From: Halomarina salina
Lineage (GTDB): Archaea; Halobacteriota; Halobacteria; Halobacteriales; Haloarculaceae
Direction: 5' to 3'
DNA length: 64,000 nucleotides
Assembly (NCBI RefSeq): GCF_023074835.1
Contig: NZ_JALLGW010000001.1
Location: forward strand, 2,232,001-2,296,000
In this document: positions 1 to 7,491 of the stretch, piece after piece
How the letters are laid out: the number at the start of each line of letters is the position of its first letter
How positions within the stretch are numbered: the first letter of the stretch is position 1
Translations under genes and position numbers: made by a program
Notes under the pieces: model-generated
What the model was told of the DNA's origin: nothing
Database searches by the model: none
The model's input: only the letters and a program-made list of their open reading frames with translations

Positions 1-414
1 GACGGTCGCCAACAGCGGTTCCGGGTCCGGTTTCTGCGTCGCGACGGTGTCACGACCGACGACCGCGCCGACGTGGTCGTCCAGGCGGTGGGTGTCGAGC
101 GCGATGCGACAGGCGGCCGCGCAGTTGAGCGAGCAGACGCCCACCGGGACGTCCAGCGGGAGGTCGTCTGCGTGTGGCAGTCGCTCGGAGTCGCGTGCGC
201 CCTCGCGTTCGTGGCGCGAGATGACCTCCTCGACGGCGTCGTGGTGTGGCGTGCCCTGCGACTGGACGAGCATCTCCCAGAGGCCGTCGGGCGGGGTCGC
301 CCCACGGTCGCGGAGGACGTGCGCCACCTCGCTCGCGACGCGGTCCCACTCCACCAGGAGCCGGACGAGCGTCCCGTCGAGGTCGTAGACGACGGCCTCG
401 TAGTCGTCGGTCAC
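1..414 (-). CDS. HAD-superfamily hydrolase, 3' end cut by the window edge
   Basis: Only the N-terminal 138 residues are present; the gene runs off the left edge. It begins at a GTG (412-414) that overlaps the stop codon of the upstream gene in a GTGA junction, so the two are co-transcribed. The near N-terminal VYDLDGTLV is HAD motif I, with the nucleophile Asp and the acid/base Asp two residues later. Further on VCSLNC fits motif II and TQKPDP fits motif III with its Lys. The order and spacing resemble phosphoglycolate-phosphatase-like enzymes, which remove phosphate from small organic phosphates. The substrate cannot be inferred. The partner of unknown function directly upstream is the only context. 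Confidence 0.8.
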   Translation of the reverse strand, partial: MTDDYEAVVYDLDGTLVRLLVEWDRVASEVAHVLRDRGATPPDGLWEMLVQSQGTPHHDAVEEVISRHEREGARDSERLPHADDLPLDVPVGVCSLNCAAACRIALDTHRLDDHVGAVVGRDTVATQKPDPEPLLATV

Positions 415-818
415 GAGCGGACGAACCCCTCGACTGCTTCGACGACCGCGGTCACCGACGAATCAGGGGCGAGCAGGAGGAACAGCCCCTCGTCGTCGCC
501 GAGGACGCGGAGGGCGACCAGATTCTCCATGTGGGTCGTCAGTGCGCGCGTCTCGCCCGAGTCGACGAACAGGTCCTCCGAGAGCGCGCGCCGCTCGGCA
601 TCGTGGAAGGCGTGGGAGTGGACCCTCTCGAAGTGCTCGTACATCGCCTGGTCGTCCTCGTAGCGGTCGGCCACCACGTCCGCGCAGTACAGGAGTTTGT
701 ACGCCTCCCCGTCGTACTCGACGACCAGCAGCAGGTCGCTCCCGGTGACTTCGAGAGCGGACGCCACGGCACGCTCGGCGTCGAAGTCGACGACGGACGA
801 GTCGTTCACCACCGGCAT
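411..818 (-). CDS. conserved haloarchaeal protein of unknown function
   Basis: 135 residues, acidic, no membrane segment, signal peptide or cysteine cluster (one Cys). The start is taken at MPVVNDSS: the long in-frame upstream extension is Arg/Pro/Thr-rich shadow sequence. The alternating strand/helix pattern, with hydrophobic runs such as SDLLLVVEYDG and EGLFLLLAPDSS, would fit a small roadblock- or profilin-like alpha/beta fold, but that is only an impression. It is translationally coupled to the downstream HAD phosphatase through a GTGA overlap, so the two probably act together. The inverted repeat at 819-838 touches the start codon. I do not recognise the family well enough to assign a function. 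Confidence 0.7.
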   Translation of the reverse strand: MPVVNDSSVVDFDAERAVASALEVTGSDLLLVVEYDGEAYKLLYCADVVADRYEDDQAMYEHFERVHSHAFHDAERRALSEDLFVDSGETRALTTHMENLVALRVLGDDEGLFLLLAPDSSVTAVVEAVEGFVRS

Positions 819-838
819 GGGTACTCGTTCGAGTACCC
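819..838. promoter_or_regulatory. perfect inverted repeat at the start codon of the gene at 411-818
   Basis: GGGTACTCG, two bases, CGAGTACCC: a perfect 9+2+9 dyad ending one base before the ATG of the minus-strand gene. It could be an operator covering the transcription start, or a leader hairpin that masks the start codon. Confidence 0.5.
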
Positions 839-930
839 GAGGATAAACGTTCTCGTCCGCCAAACTGACCGACTCGTGACCGAGAGCGACCGACCGGTGT
901 GCGGCGTCGTTCTCGGGTCCCGCCCGAGCG

Positions 931-2049
931 TCAGTCGAGCAGGTCGCGCGCGATGACGGTCTTCTGAATCTGGCTCGTCCCCTCGTAGATGGTGAGTATC
1001 TTGGCGTCGCGGTAGAGGCGCTCCACGTCGAACTCGCGGGTGTAGCCGTAGCCACCGTGTGTCTGGACGGCCTCGTTGGTCACGTCCATCGCGCCCTCGC
1101 TGGCGACGTACTTCGCCATGCTCGCCGCGGTGGGGAAGTCGTCGGTCCGCTGGCCCTTCTTCCGGGCGGCGTCGCGGGTCAGCAGCCGACCGGACTGGAC
1201 GGTCGTGTGCATCTCGGCGAGTTTGTGGCGGATGGACTGGATGTCGGCGATGGGACCGTCGAACTGCTCGCGCTCCTGGGCGTAGTCGACCGCCCGGTCC
1301 AGCGCGTCCTGCGCGAGGCCGACCGACTGGGCGGCGATGCCGATACGGCCGCCCGTGAGGATGGAGAGCGCGGCCGACAGCCCCTTCCCCTCCGGAGTGA
1401 GGCGGTTCTCGGCCGGAATCCGAACCTCGTCGAACGTGAGACTCGTCGTGTCGCTGGCGCGCAGGCCGAGTTTCTCCTCCGGTTCGCCGACGCTGAGGCC
1501 GTCGACGTCGCCGGGGACGACGAACTGGGTGACGCCCTCGTCGGTCTTCGCGAAGACGATGTAGACGCCAGCGCGACGGCCGTTCGTGATCCACTGCTTG
1601 TCGCCGCTGACGACGTAGGCGTCGCCGTCTCGCTCCGCGGTGGTGGTCATCTGGGCGGGGTTCGACCCCGCGCCGGGTTCGGAGAGGCAGAACGCGCCGA
1701 CCGGGCGGCCCGCGACCATCTCCGGCAGCCAGCGCTCTCGCTGCTCCTCGTCGCCGAACTCCGCGATGCAGGAGGTGGCGAGGCAGTGGACCGACAGCGC
1801 CGTGGCGACGGCGAGCGTCCCGTACGCCACCTCCTCGTTGACGACGGCGTACGTGACGGGGTCGGCGTCGAACCCGCCGTACTCCTCGGGGACGGTCATG
1901 CCCGTCAGGTCGAGTTCGGCGAGGCCGTCCCACACCTCCTCGGGGAACGTCTCGGTCGCGTCGCACTCCTCGGCGACGGGTTGTATCTCCTCGACCGCGA
2001 ACTCGTGGACCACGTCCCGGATGGCCTCCTGCTCGGCCGTCAGTTGCAT
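931..2049 (-). CDS. acyl-CoA dehydrogenase
   Basis: 372 residues, the usual length for short/medium-chain acyl-CoA dehydrogenases, which use FAD to introduce the 2,3 double bond into acyl-CoA and pass electrons to electron-transfer flavoprotein. Start at MQLTAEQEAI, the standard N-terminus. Visible signatures are CLSEPGAGSN (about 121-130) and KQWITNG (151-157) around FAD, QTHGGYGYTREF (329-340), and the C-terminal IYEGTSQIQK, whose Glu356 is at the position of the catalytic base. A second, differing acyl-CoA dehydrogenase lies at 38822-39976 beside other beta-oxidation genes; this copy has no fatty-acid neighbours. The exact acyl chain used is unknown. Confidence 0.95.
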   Translation of the reverse strand: MQLTAEQEAIRDVVHEFAVEEIQPVAEECDATETFPEEVWDGLAELDLTGMTVPEEYGGFDADPVTYAVVNEEVAYGTLAVATALSVHCLATSCIAEFGDEEQRERWLPEMVAGRPVGAFCLSEPGAGSNPAQMTTTAERDGDAYVVSGDKQWITNGRRAGVYIVFAKTDEGVTQFVVPGDVDGLSVGEPEEKLGLRASDTTSLTFDEVRIPAENRLTPEGKGLSAALSILTGGRIGIAAQSVGLAQDALDRAVDYAQEREQFDGPIADIQSIRHKLAEMHTTVQSGRLLTRDAARKKGQRTDDFPTAASMAKYVASEGAMDVTNEAVQTHGGYGYTREFDVERLYRDAKILTIYEGTSQIQKTVIARDLLD

Positions 2050-2275
2050 ACGCCACCGTCCGCAGTCGCCCCGCAAAAATCGCCCGTTCCGACACGGTGC
2101 TGCCCGGGCGGTGATGGTCGCCACCCGCGTCGAACGCGACGACGGTCGACTTCGTGCCGTCGTGGTCCGCTCCCGAGCCGCTCTCGGTACGTTCGCACGC
2201 GAACAGGAGCGCAGTCCAGTACCGCGGGCGAACGGTGGGAGAAAGTACATCACGGCGGCCTCCACCGTCTGTCCC

Positions 2276-2647
2276 ATGGCCGACACGCCCGACCCCATCG
2301 ACGCGTTCGAGGCCCTCAGCGACGAGACCAGACTCGCCATCGTCCGGACGCTCGCCGACCGGCGCCGTGACCGACCCGACGCCCCCGCGCTCTCGTTCTC
2401 TGCACTCCGCGGACGCGTCGGCGTCCGTGACTCGGGGACGTTCAACTACCACCTGAACCGCCTCCGACGGACGTTCGTGCGGAAGACCGCCGAGGGCTAC
2501 GAACTCGACGCCGATGGGATGCGACTCATCGACGTCGCCGAGGACCGGGTCGAGCCGACACGGGGAGACGCTAGACGTGACAGCGAGTGCCCCGTCTGTG
2601 GAGACGCGAAGTGCGAGCGGGTCCACGTCCACCTCCGTTCGCGCTGA
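2276..2647 (+). CDS. winged-helix (ArsR-type) regulator with C-terminal zinc-knuckle-like motif
   Basis: 123 residues. Residues about 7-85 form a winged helix: FEALSDETRLAIVRTLAD is the usual opening of ArsR-like haloarchaeal regulators and DSGTFNYHLNRLRR is the recognition helix region. The C-terminus has CPVCGDAKCERVH, a C-x2-C-x4-C-x3-H cluster that could hold zinc or another metal, or act as a cysteine switch. ATG chosen at MADTPDP; the long upstream in-frame reading is shadow. It lies alone between divergent acyl-CoA dehydrogenase and convergent alaX-like genes, so its target is not evident. Confidence 0.85.
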   Translation: MADTPDPIDAFEALSDETRLAIVRTLADRRRDRPDAPALSFSALRGRVGVRDSGTFNYHLNRLRRTFVRKTAEGYELDADGMRLIDVAEDRVEPTRGDARRDSECPVCGDAKCERVHVHLRSR

Positions 2648-2665
2648 CCGACGCTGCGAGTTCGC

Positions 2666-3913
2666 CTACTCGCCGCGCAGGAACGCGACGACGGCCTCGG
2701 GGTCCGCCGAGAGCCCGCCGCCCTGCGCGACGGTCGGCGACCCGCCACCGCCGCCGCCGAACTGCTCGGTCACCTCGCTCACGACGGCGCTGGCGTCGTG
2801 GTCGCCGGACGTCGCCACCGCCAGCGAGGAGTCGGCGACCAGTGCGACCACCTCCGCCCCGTCGCCCGCGATGTCCTGCGCCCGGTCGGCCAGCGCGTTC
2901 GCGTCGAGGCCCGCGACGGTGCCGACCACCCAGGTCGAACCGTCTCGCTCGACGGCCCCCTCGCGGAGGTCCGCGAGTCGCGCACCGACCACCTCCTCGC
3001 GGAGGGCGTCGCGCTCGGCGGCGGCCTCGTTCCGGTCGGTTCGCAGGCGCTCGATACCCTGCGGGACCTCGTCGAGGGGCGTGCCGAGGTCGCGGGCCGC
3101 GGCGAGGAGCGCGCGCTTCTCGGTCGCCCGTCGGTCGATGGCGTCCGGGCCGACGGCGAACTCGACGCGGGTCAGTCCCTCGCCGGGGTTCGACCGCCCG
3201 AGGACCGTCACGGGGCCGAGTTCACGGGTGTTCGAGACGTGCGTGCCGCCGCAGGCCGCGACGTCCCAGTCGCCCGGTGCGTCGGCGGCCCCCTGTGGGG
3301 ACGCTTCGGCGTCCTCGGACTCCCTCGAACCGACGGTGACCACCCGGACGGTGTCGGCGTCGAGACCCTCCTCGGTCTTCGTGTTGAACGCGATGTCCGA
3401 CCGAGAGAGCGCTTCTTCCCTCGGGACCTCCGCCCAGGAGACCGGCCGTGACTCCCAGACGACGCGATTGACGAGCCGTTCGAGTCCGACGAGCGCCGCG
3501 TCGTCGACGTCCGTCGGCGTCGAGAAGTCGACCCGCACCTTCTCCGCGGTGATACCGAACCCGCCGTAGCCGAGGTCGTCGAACAGGCGCCGTCCCGCGC
3601 CGTACAGGACGTGGCTGGCGGTGTGCGCGCGCATGCAGTACGTCCGGAACTCCTCGTCGACGGTGCAGGACACCTCGGCACCGGGGGCTATCGCGTCGGC
3701 ATCCCCGTCGCCGTCGAGGTGGTGGACGACCGTCCCGTCCCGGCGCTCGACGTGGACGACGGGAACGCCTTCGATGCGCCCACGGTCGGCCGGTTGCCCG
3801 CCACCTTCGGGGTAGAAGTACGTCTCGGAGAGGACGACCTCGTCGCCGTCCCGGCGTTCGACCTCGGCGTCGAACCCGAGCGTCGACGGGTCCGCCGCGG
3901 CGAGTGATGGCAT
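2666..3913 (-). CDS. alaX: AlaX-type alanyl-tRNA editing protein (long form)
   Basis: 415 residues. It matches the editing half of alanyl-tRNA synthetase without the aminoacylation domain: FYPEGGGQPADRG (about 33-45), HTASH (97-101) and CGGTH (221-225) provide the zinc-binding His/Cys set, then a coiled helix and a C-terminal DHHA1-like domain ending in a glycine-rich GGGGGGSPTVAQGGG stretch. The family hydrolyses Ser-tRNA(Ala) or Gly-tRNA(Ala) in trans; the DHHA1 tail marks the AlaX-L form. Start at MPSLAAADPST; further in-frame upstream sequence is shadow. Neighbours are convergent or independent, so it is probably its own unit. Confidence 0.92.
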   Translation of the reverse strand: MPSLAAADPSTLGFDAEVERRDGDEVVLSETYFYPEGGGQPADRGRIEGVPVVHVERRDGTVVHHLDGDGDADAIAPGAEVSCTVDEEFRTYCMRAHTASHVLYGAGRRLFDDLGYGGFGITAEKVRVDFSTPTDVDDAALVGLERLVNRVVWESRPVSWAEVPREEALSRSDIAFNTKTEEGLDADTVRVVTVGSRESEDAEASPQGAADAPGDWDVAACGGTHVSNTRELGPVTVLGRSNPGEGLTRVEFAVGPDAIDRRATEKRALLAAARDLGTPLDEVPQGIERLRTDRNEAAAERDALREEVVGARLADLREGAVERDGSTWVVGTVAGLDANALADRAQDIAGDGAEVVALVADSSLAVATSGDHDASAVVSEVTEQFGGGGGGSPTVAQGGGLSADPEAVVAFLRGE

Positions 3914-4054
3914 ACCGTGCGAACGAACGCCCGACGCAAAGGCCGTTGTGGTCGCGGTGTCGTCGCGGCGGTTCGGGTCCGAGGCGTCCGATGTGACTGG
4001 ACGGTAGACCACCTCGGGAGAAGAGCGGAATCGAAGGGTCGGCCCGTCCTTCGG

Positions 4055-4582
4055 TCAGTCCTCGGCGAGTTCGACGCCGAGTCGTTCTTCGAGCGCCTCG
4101 ATGAGCGACCCGCCGATGCCTTCACTGGTCGCCCGGCCCCGTTCGACGGCGACGACGTCCGCCTCGCGGACGCCGAGTTCGCCCGCGAGGTCCGCCGAGG
4201 AGAGCTCTTCTGCCTCGCGCGCCTCGACGACCGTCTCGCCGTAGCCCTTCACGAGGTACGGGAGCGGGTCGTCCTCGTAGTCCGCGCCCTCGACCCAGCG
4301 CTCGGAGTCGCCCTTCCGGGCGTCGTCCAGGCGGGCCTGCGCCCGGACGGCCTTGAGTTTGCGGTCACGCTCCTCGTCGCCGGAGGACTGGTCGCTCCGC
4401 TGGCCGCCGCCGCCACCGCCGCCACCCTGGGACCCGTCGCTCCCGTGGCGGCGGCAGTCCGGACAGACCTGGAGGACCGCCCCCTCGACGTTCACGGCTT
4501 CGAGCGAGCGCTCTTCGGCACCGCAGAGTTCACAGGAGTCCGACTCCCGTGACCCGACGCCGCCAGTCGAGTATTTCGCCAT
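4055..4582 (-). CDS. mbf1: MBF1-family (multiprotein bridging factor) HTH protein
   Basis: 175 residues. The N-terminus carries a C-x2-C...C-x2-C zinc ribbon (CELCG and VCPDC, about residues 17-44), then a glycine/aspartate-rich linker, then a C-terminal cro/C1-type helix-turn-helix containing GYGETVVEAREAEELSSADL and GELGVREADVVAVERGR. That is the layout of the archaeal MBF1 family, thought to bridge basal transcription factors, or associate with the ribosome. The chosen ATG (MAKYSTGG) is leaderless: an AT-rich TTCAAATACC on the coding strand sits about 25 bases upstream. Confidence 0.92.
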   Translation of the reverse strand: MAKYSTGGVGSRESDSCELCGAEERSLEAVNVEGAVLQVCPDCRRHGSDGSQGGGGGGGGQRSDQSSGDEERDRKLKAVRAQARLDDARKGDSERWVEGADYEDDPLPYLVKGYGETVVEAREAEELSSADLAGELGVREADVVAVERGRATSEGIGGSLIEALEERLGVELAED

Positions 4583-4603
4583 ACCCGTCGTTGTGTACCG
4601 GCG

Positions 4604-4613
4604 GTATTTGAAA
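4604..4613 (-). promoter_or_regulatory. TATA box for the MBF1 gene
   Basis: Reading the minus strand, an A/T-rich TTTCAAATACC element lies about 22-31 bases before the ATG at 4582, the spacing of an archaeal TATA box on a leaderless transcript. Confidence 0.55.
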
Positions 4614-4757
4614 CGTGCGCCCAGTGACGGGTCCGGGTCACGACCGCCGCCCGTGTGGTGGTCGGCGAGTCTGGGGTGGTTGACCGTCCCAGCCCCCGGT
4701 CCAAACGGAAGGGCTTTTAATACCGGACCGGATACGAGTAAACGCACGACGAAGCGT

Positions 4758-4842
4758 GCGTGGGTAGCCAAGCCAGGCCAACGGCGCAGCGTTGAGGGCG
4801 CTGTCCTGTAGAGGTCCGCCGGTTCAAATCCGGTCCCACGCA
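4758..4842 (+). tRNA. tRNA-Leu (anticodon GAG)
   Basis: 85 nt, class II. Acceptor stem GCGTGGG (4758-4764) pairs with CCCACGC (4835-4841), discriminator A. The anticodon arm CAGCG / TTGAGGG / CGCTG puts GAG at 4794-4796, reading CUC/CUU leucine codons. It has a long variable arm, and the T loop GGTTCAAATCC is intact. No CCA is encoded. A CTTTTAATA box at 4715-4723, about 35 bases upstream, is a good archaeal promoter. Unlike the Leu(CAA) gene at 59195, it has no copy of its tail downstream. Confidence 0.95.
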
Positions 4843-5027
4843 CTGATGGGGCTCACCGCCCCGAAAGTGCACGGTGCTCGTCACAGTGACAGCACCCACG
4901 CATCATCCTTACCGACGCAACGCCCGAGAGCGACAGCCCCGTCGAGAGATATCCGCCGGTGAGCAGTCGGCCTGCCGACCGACCACGGAAGCGATACGCC
5001 GATACCGCGGCCGTCCGTAGCGACGGT

Positions 5028-5585
5028 ATGGAGTTCCGCGCGAAAGACCGGGTCCCCCTGCTGACCGGCGTCCTCACGGTGGTCTCGCTCGCTCTCGTCT
5101 TCGCCGCCGTCGGGCAGGTCATCCCGAACGACGCCATCCCGCGGTCGGAGTCGCTCGTCGAACTGGTCCCCCACCTGAACGCCGTCATCAGTCTCGCGGC
5201 TATCGGCACTATCACGGCCGGCTGGCGCTGGATTCGGGAGAACGAGGTGGCGAGACACCGGGTCGCCATGCTGACGAGTTTCGTCCTGTTCGCCGCCTTC
5301 CTCGTGCTCTACCTCTACCGGGTGAGTCTCGAAGGCCCGAGCGAGTTCCCCGGCCCGGAGGCCGTCTACCTGTACGTCTACCTCCCGGTGCTCGCCGTCC
5401 ACATCCTGCTGGCCATCGTCTGCGTGCCGCTCGTCTACTACGCGCTGTTGCTCGCGGCGACGCACACGCCGTCGGAACTCCGGCAGACGGCCCACCGGCG
5501 GGTGGGTCGCGTCGCGGCGTCGCTGTGGCTGGTCTCGTTCACGCTCGGGGTCGTCGTCTACGCGCTGTTGTACGTCGTCTACTGA
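5028..5585 (+). CDS. DUF420 family membrane protein
   Basis: 185 residues with five predicted membrane spans (approximately 10-30, 47-66, 78-98, 115-145 and 160-185). Histidines lie in or next to the spans: PHLNAVISL, ARHRVAMLTSF, LAVHILLAIV and AATHTPSELR. This is the DUF420 pattern; DUF420 proteins are distantly related to the small subunits and assembly factors of haem-copper oxidases and occur near respiratory genes. Here it stands alone downstream of tRNA-Leu, so a respiratory or haem role is only inferred. ATG chosen at MEFRAKDRV, just ahead of the first span. Confidence 0.85.
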   Translation: MEFRAKDRVPLLTGVLTVVSLALVFAAVGQVIPNDAIPRSESLVELVPHLNAVISLAAIGTITAGWRWIRENEVARHRVAMLTSFVLFAAFLVLYLYRVSLEGPSEFPGPEAVYLYVYLPVLAVHILLAIVCVPLVYYALLLAATHTPSELRQTAHRRVGRVAASLWLVSFTLGVVVYALLYVVY

Positions 5586-5680
5586 GCCAGTCCGCATCCG
5601 GGGACTCCGACCCCGACCGACCGGCCTCCCGAGCGCGCGCTAAGGGAACGCTTTTGCCGCACTTGCCCGACTGTCCCGAC

Positions 5681-5989
5681 ATGGCTGACACGCAGTGGCC
5701 CCACGACCCCGACTCCGACGAGGGGAGCGAGGGGATGCGCAAGTACGGGCACGCCATCCTCGCGAAGAAGATCGACGAGGAAGCGGACTTCCCGCTATCG
5801 CGCGACGAGTACGTCGAGAACTACGGCGACGAACCGGTGCGTATCGACCACGAGACCGTCGTCTCCGTCCGCGACGTCTTCGAGCACGTCGACCAGGAGG
5901 AGTTCTCCGACTTCCCCGACTTCCACAGGGCCGTCGGCCGCGCGATGCGCGGCGCTGGCTACTGGTACTTCGACATCGACGACTACTGA
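5681..5989 (+). CDS. DUF5785-type small haloarchaeal protein
   Basis: 102 residues, strongly acidic and soluble. MADTQWPHDPDSDEGSEGMRKYG opens the protein, and the C-terminus GAGYWYFDIDDY is aromatic-rich. It resembles a short family conserved across haloarchaea (DUF5785 as I recall it). KYGHAILAKKIDEEADFPL and DDEPVRID-like spacing suggest a compact alpha/beta domain, but no catalytic motif is seen. A CTTTTGC element about 30 bases before the ATG may be its TATA box. Function unknown. Confidence 0.8.
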   Translation: MADTQWPHDPDSDEGSEGMRKYGHAILAKKIDEEADFPLSRDEYVENYGDEPVRIDHETVVSVRDVFEHVDQEEFSDFPDFHRAVGRAMRGAGYWYFDIDDY

Positions 5990-6197
5990 CGCGACTGCGT
6001 CGTCTCCTCTCGATGGAGCTGCGCTCTCCACCGCTCGGTAGTGCCCCGGCTCGGCGTTCGAGTCCGGACAGAGGCAAGCGACGGGGTCTGGGCGACCCCC
6101 GCCGGTCTGGTTCGTCGCCCCCGACGGGTGACTGGGAATCGGGAGGTGTCGACGGCGACGCACGATACCGTTCGTTCCGCACGGAGACCCGACCCGA

Positions 6198-6374
6198 CTA
6201 GCTCGGATCGGACACCGCGTCGTCGACCTCGAACGTGACGGCCCGCACTCGCGGATTGTACTCCTCGTGGTCGTCGATGAACGTCTGCAGGTCGTCGAGC
6301 GTCAGCGTCGAGGATCTGCTCTCCGTCAAGGTCGGGTCGAGTGTGAATCGTCGACTGTACTGTTTTGCTGCCAT
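6198..6374 (-). CDS. small acidic protein of unknown function (58 aa)
   Basis: 58 residues from the ATG at 6374 (MAAKQYSRRF); a GTG nine bases upstream would add three residues. The promoter supports the shorter form: AAATACTTAA at 6396-6405 lies 22-31 bases before it, so the message would be leaderless. The composition is ordinary for a haloarchaeal protein, with a basic N-terminus and an acidic second half (DDLQTFIDDHEEYNPRVRAVTFEVDD). No domain recognised. The good promoter and codon pattern are why I accept it despite its size. Confidence 0.6.
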   Translation of the reverse strand: MAAKQYSRRFTLDPTLTESRSSTLTLDDLQTFIDDHEEYNPRVRAVTFEVDDAVSDPS

Positions 6375-6395
6375 CGAGTACACGAACGTACTGAG

Positions 6396-6405
6396 AAATA
6401 CTTAA
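6396..6405 (-). promoter_or_regulatory. TATA box for the 58-residue protein
   Basis: The minus strand reads TTAAGTATTT, about 27 bases (centre) before the ATG at 6374, typical for a leaderless archaeal transcript. Confidence 0.6.
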
Positions 6406-6579
6406 CCGTTGCCTGAATGGGACTCGCATCGCCTGGTAGTGTTAATACACCTTTCATCCGTCTGGCTCACGACTCGGTTCGCCCAGTGCGGGTCGCGTCG
6501 TGGTGCCGCGAGGTCGGTCGGCGCTCGGGGGTCACGACGAACCAACACAGGCATAGTTGGGCGTTCTGTAGCGACTACC

Positions 6580-7338
6580 GTGACGAACACGCAGGTCACC
6601 CTCGTCCAGATCGACAACTACGGGCCGTGGACGGTGACGCCCGAACCACGCCGGGAGGTCGACCTCCAGACGCTCCAGTCCCGACTGTACGCCGACCTCT
6701 CGCAGCTGTTCGGCAACCGCGACGGCTACGTCTTCTTCACCAGATTCGACAACATGATCGCGGTGACGAACGGCCTCGACCGGGACGCCCACGCCCTCAT
6801 CCAGGAGTCCGTCGGGAACCGCTACCCGGTGACCGTGAGTCTCGGGTTCGGCGTCGACCCGTCGCCGGTGACGGCGCTCGGCGACGCGACCGCCCCGCTC
6901 CAGGACGCCGGGAGCGCACAGGACGCCACCCGACAGGAGATCCTCTCGGGGGACATCCTCGGCGACGAGGAACGGACCGGCGACGACGTGCAGATCGCGC
7001 ACTTCGACGTCGTCGACGCGACCGGCAAGTACACCGACGAACTGAACGCGTTCGACTCGTTCATCCACATCGAGCAGGGGTACGCCGAACTGATGCGCTA
7101 CATGCGCACCGCACACGACTCCCTCTCCTTCTTCGTCGGCGGCGACAACGTCATCGCCGTCTGTCCCGCGCTCTCGACGGCGGAGTACGAGGACGCCATC
7201 GAGACGGTCCACGACCGGGTCGACGTCGAACTGCAGGTCGGCGTCGGTCGGGCTCGAACCGCCCAGTCCGCGGGGATGAACGCGAAGCACGCGCTGGAGA
7301 CCTGCCGCGACCACGGGACGGCCGTCGAGTTCTACTGA
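6580..7338 (+). CDS. gch3: GTP cyclohydrolase III
   Basis: 252 residues beginning at a GTG (VTNTQVTLVQIDNYGPWT). The archaeal enzyme opens GTP to a formamidopyrimidine nucleotide, the first step towards riboflavin and the deazaflavin F420. It consists of two tandem palm-like halves related to GGDEF cyclases. Both metal-site strands are visible: FFTRFDNMIAVTNG (about 50-63) in the first half and FFVGGDNVIAVCP (about 186-198) in the second. VSLGFGVDP and LQVGVGRA close each half. Length is standard. In-frame codons upstream of the GTG look non-coding. No riboflavin-pathway neighbour is present. Confidence 0.93.
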   Translation: MTNTQVTLVQIDNYGPWTVTPEPRREVDLQTLQSRLYADLSQLFGNRDGYVFFTRFDNMIAVTNGLDRDAHALIQESVGNRYPVTVSLGFGVDPSPVTALGDATAPLQDAGSAQDATRQEILSGDILGDEERTGDDVQIAHFDVVDATGKYTDELNAFDSFIHIEQGYAELMRYMRTAHDSLSFFVGGDNVIAVCPALSTAEYEDAIETVHDRVDVELQVGVGRARTAQSAGMNAKHALETCRDHGTAVEFY

Positions 7339-7458
7339 CGCGCGCTTCCGGGTAGCTCCTAATTCGCAGCTGATTGGTAGAGAAATTTTCCCGAGATACG
7401 GCCCGAACAACGGTCAGTCAGCTATTTTCTATGAAATCCGGTTCGCAACTACGGCTAC

Positions 7459-7465
7459 CTTTAAG
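7459..7465 (+). promoter_or_regulatory. TATA box of the substrate-binding protein gene
   Basis: CTTTAAG lies 27-33 bases before the ATG at 7492, the expected archaeal spacing for a leaderless transcript. Confidence 0.55.
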
Positions 7466-7491
7466 AGGGTTGGTTAGGATATTGTGACAGT

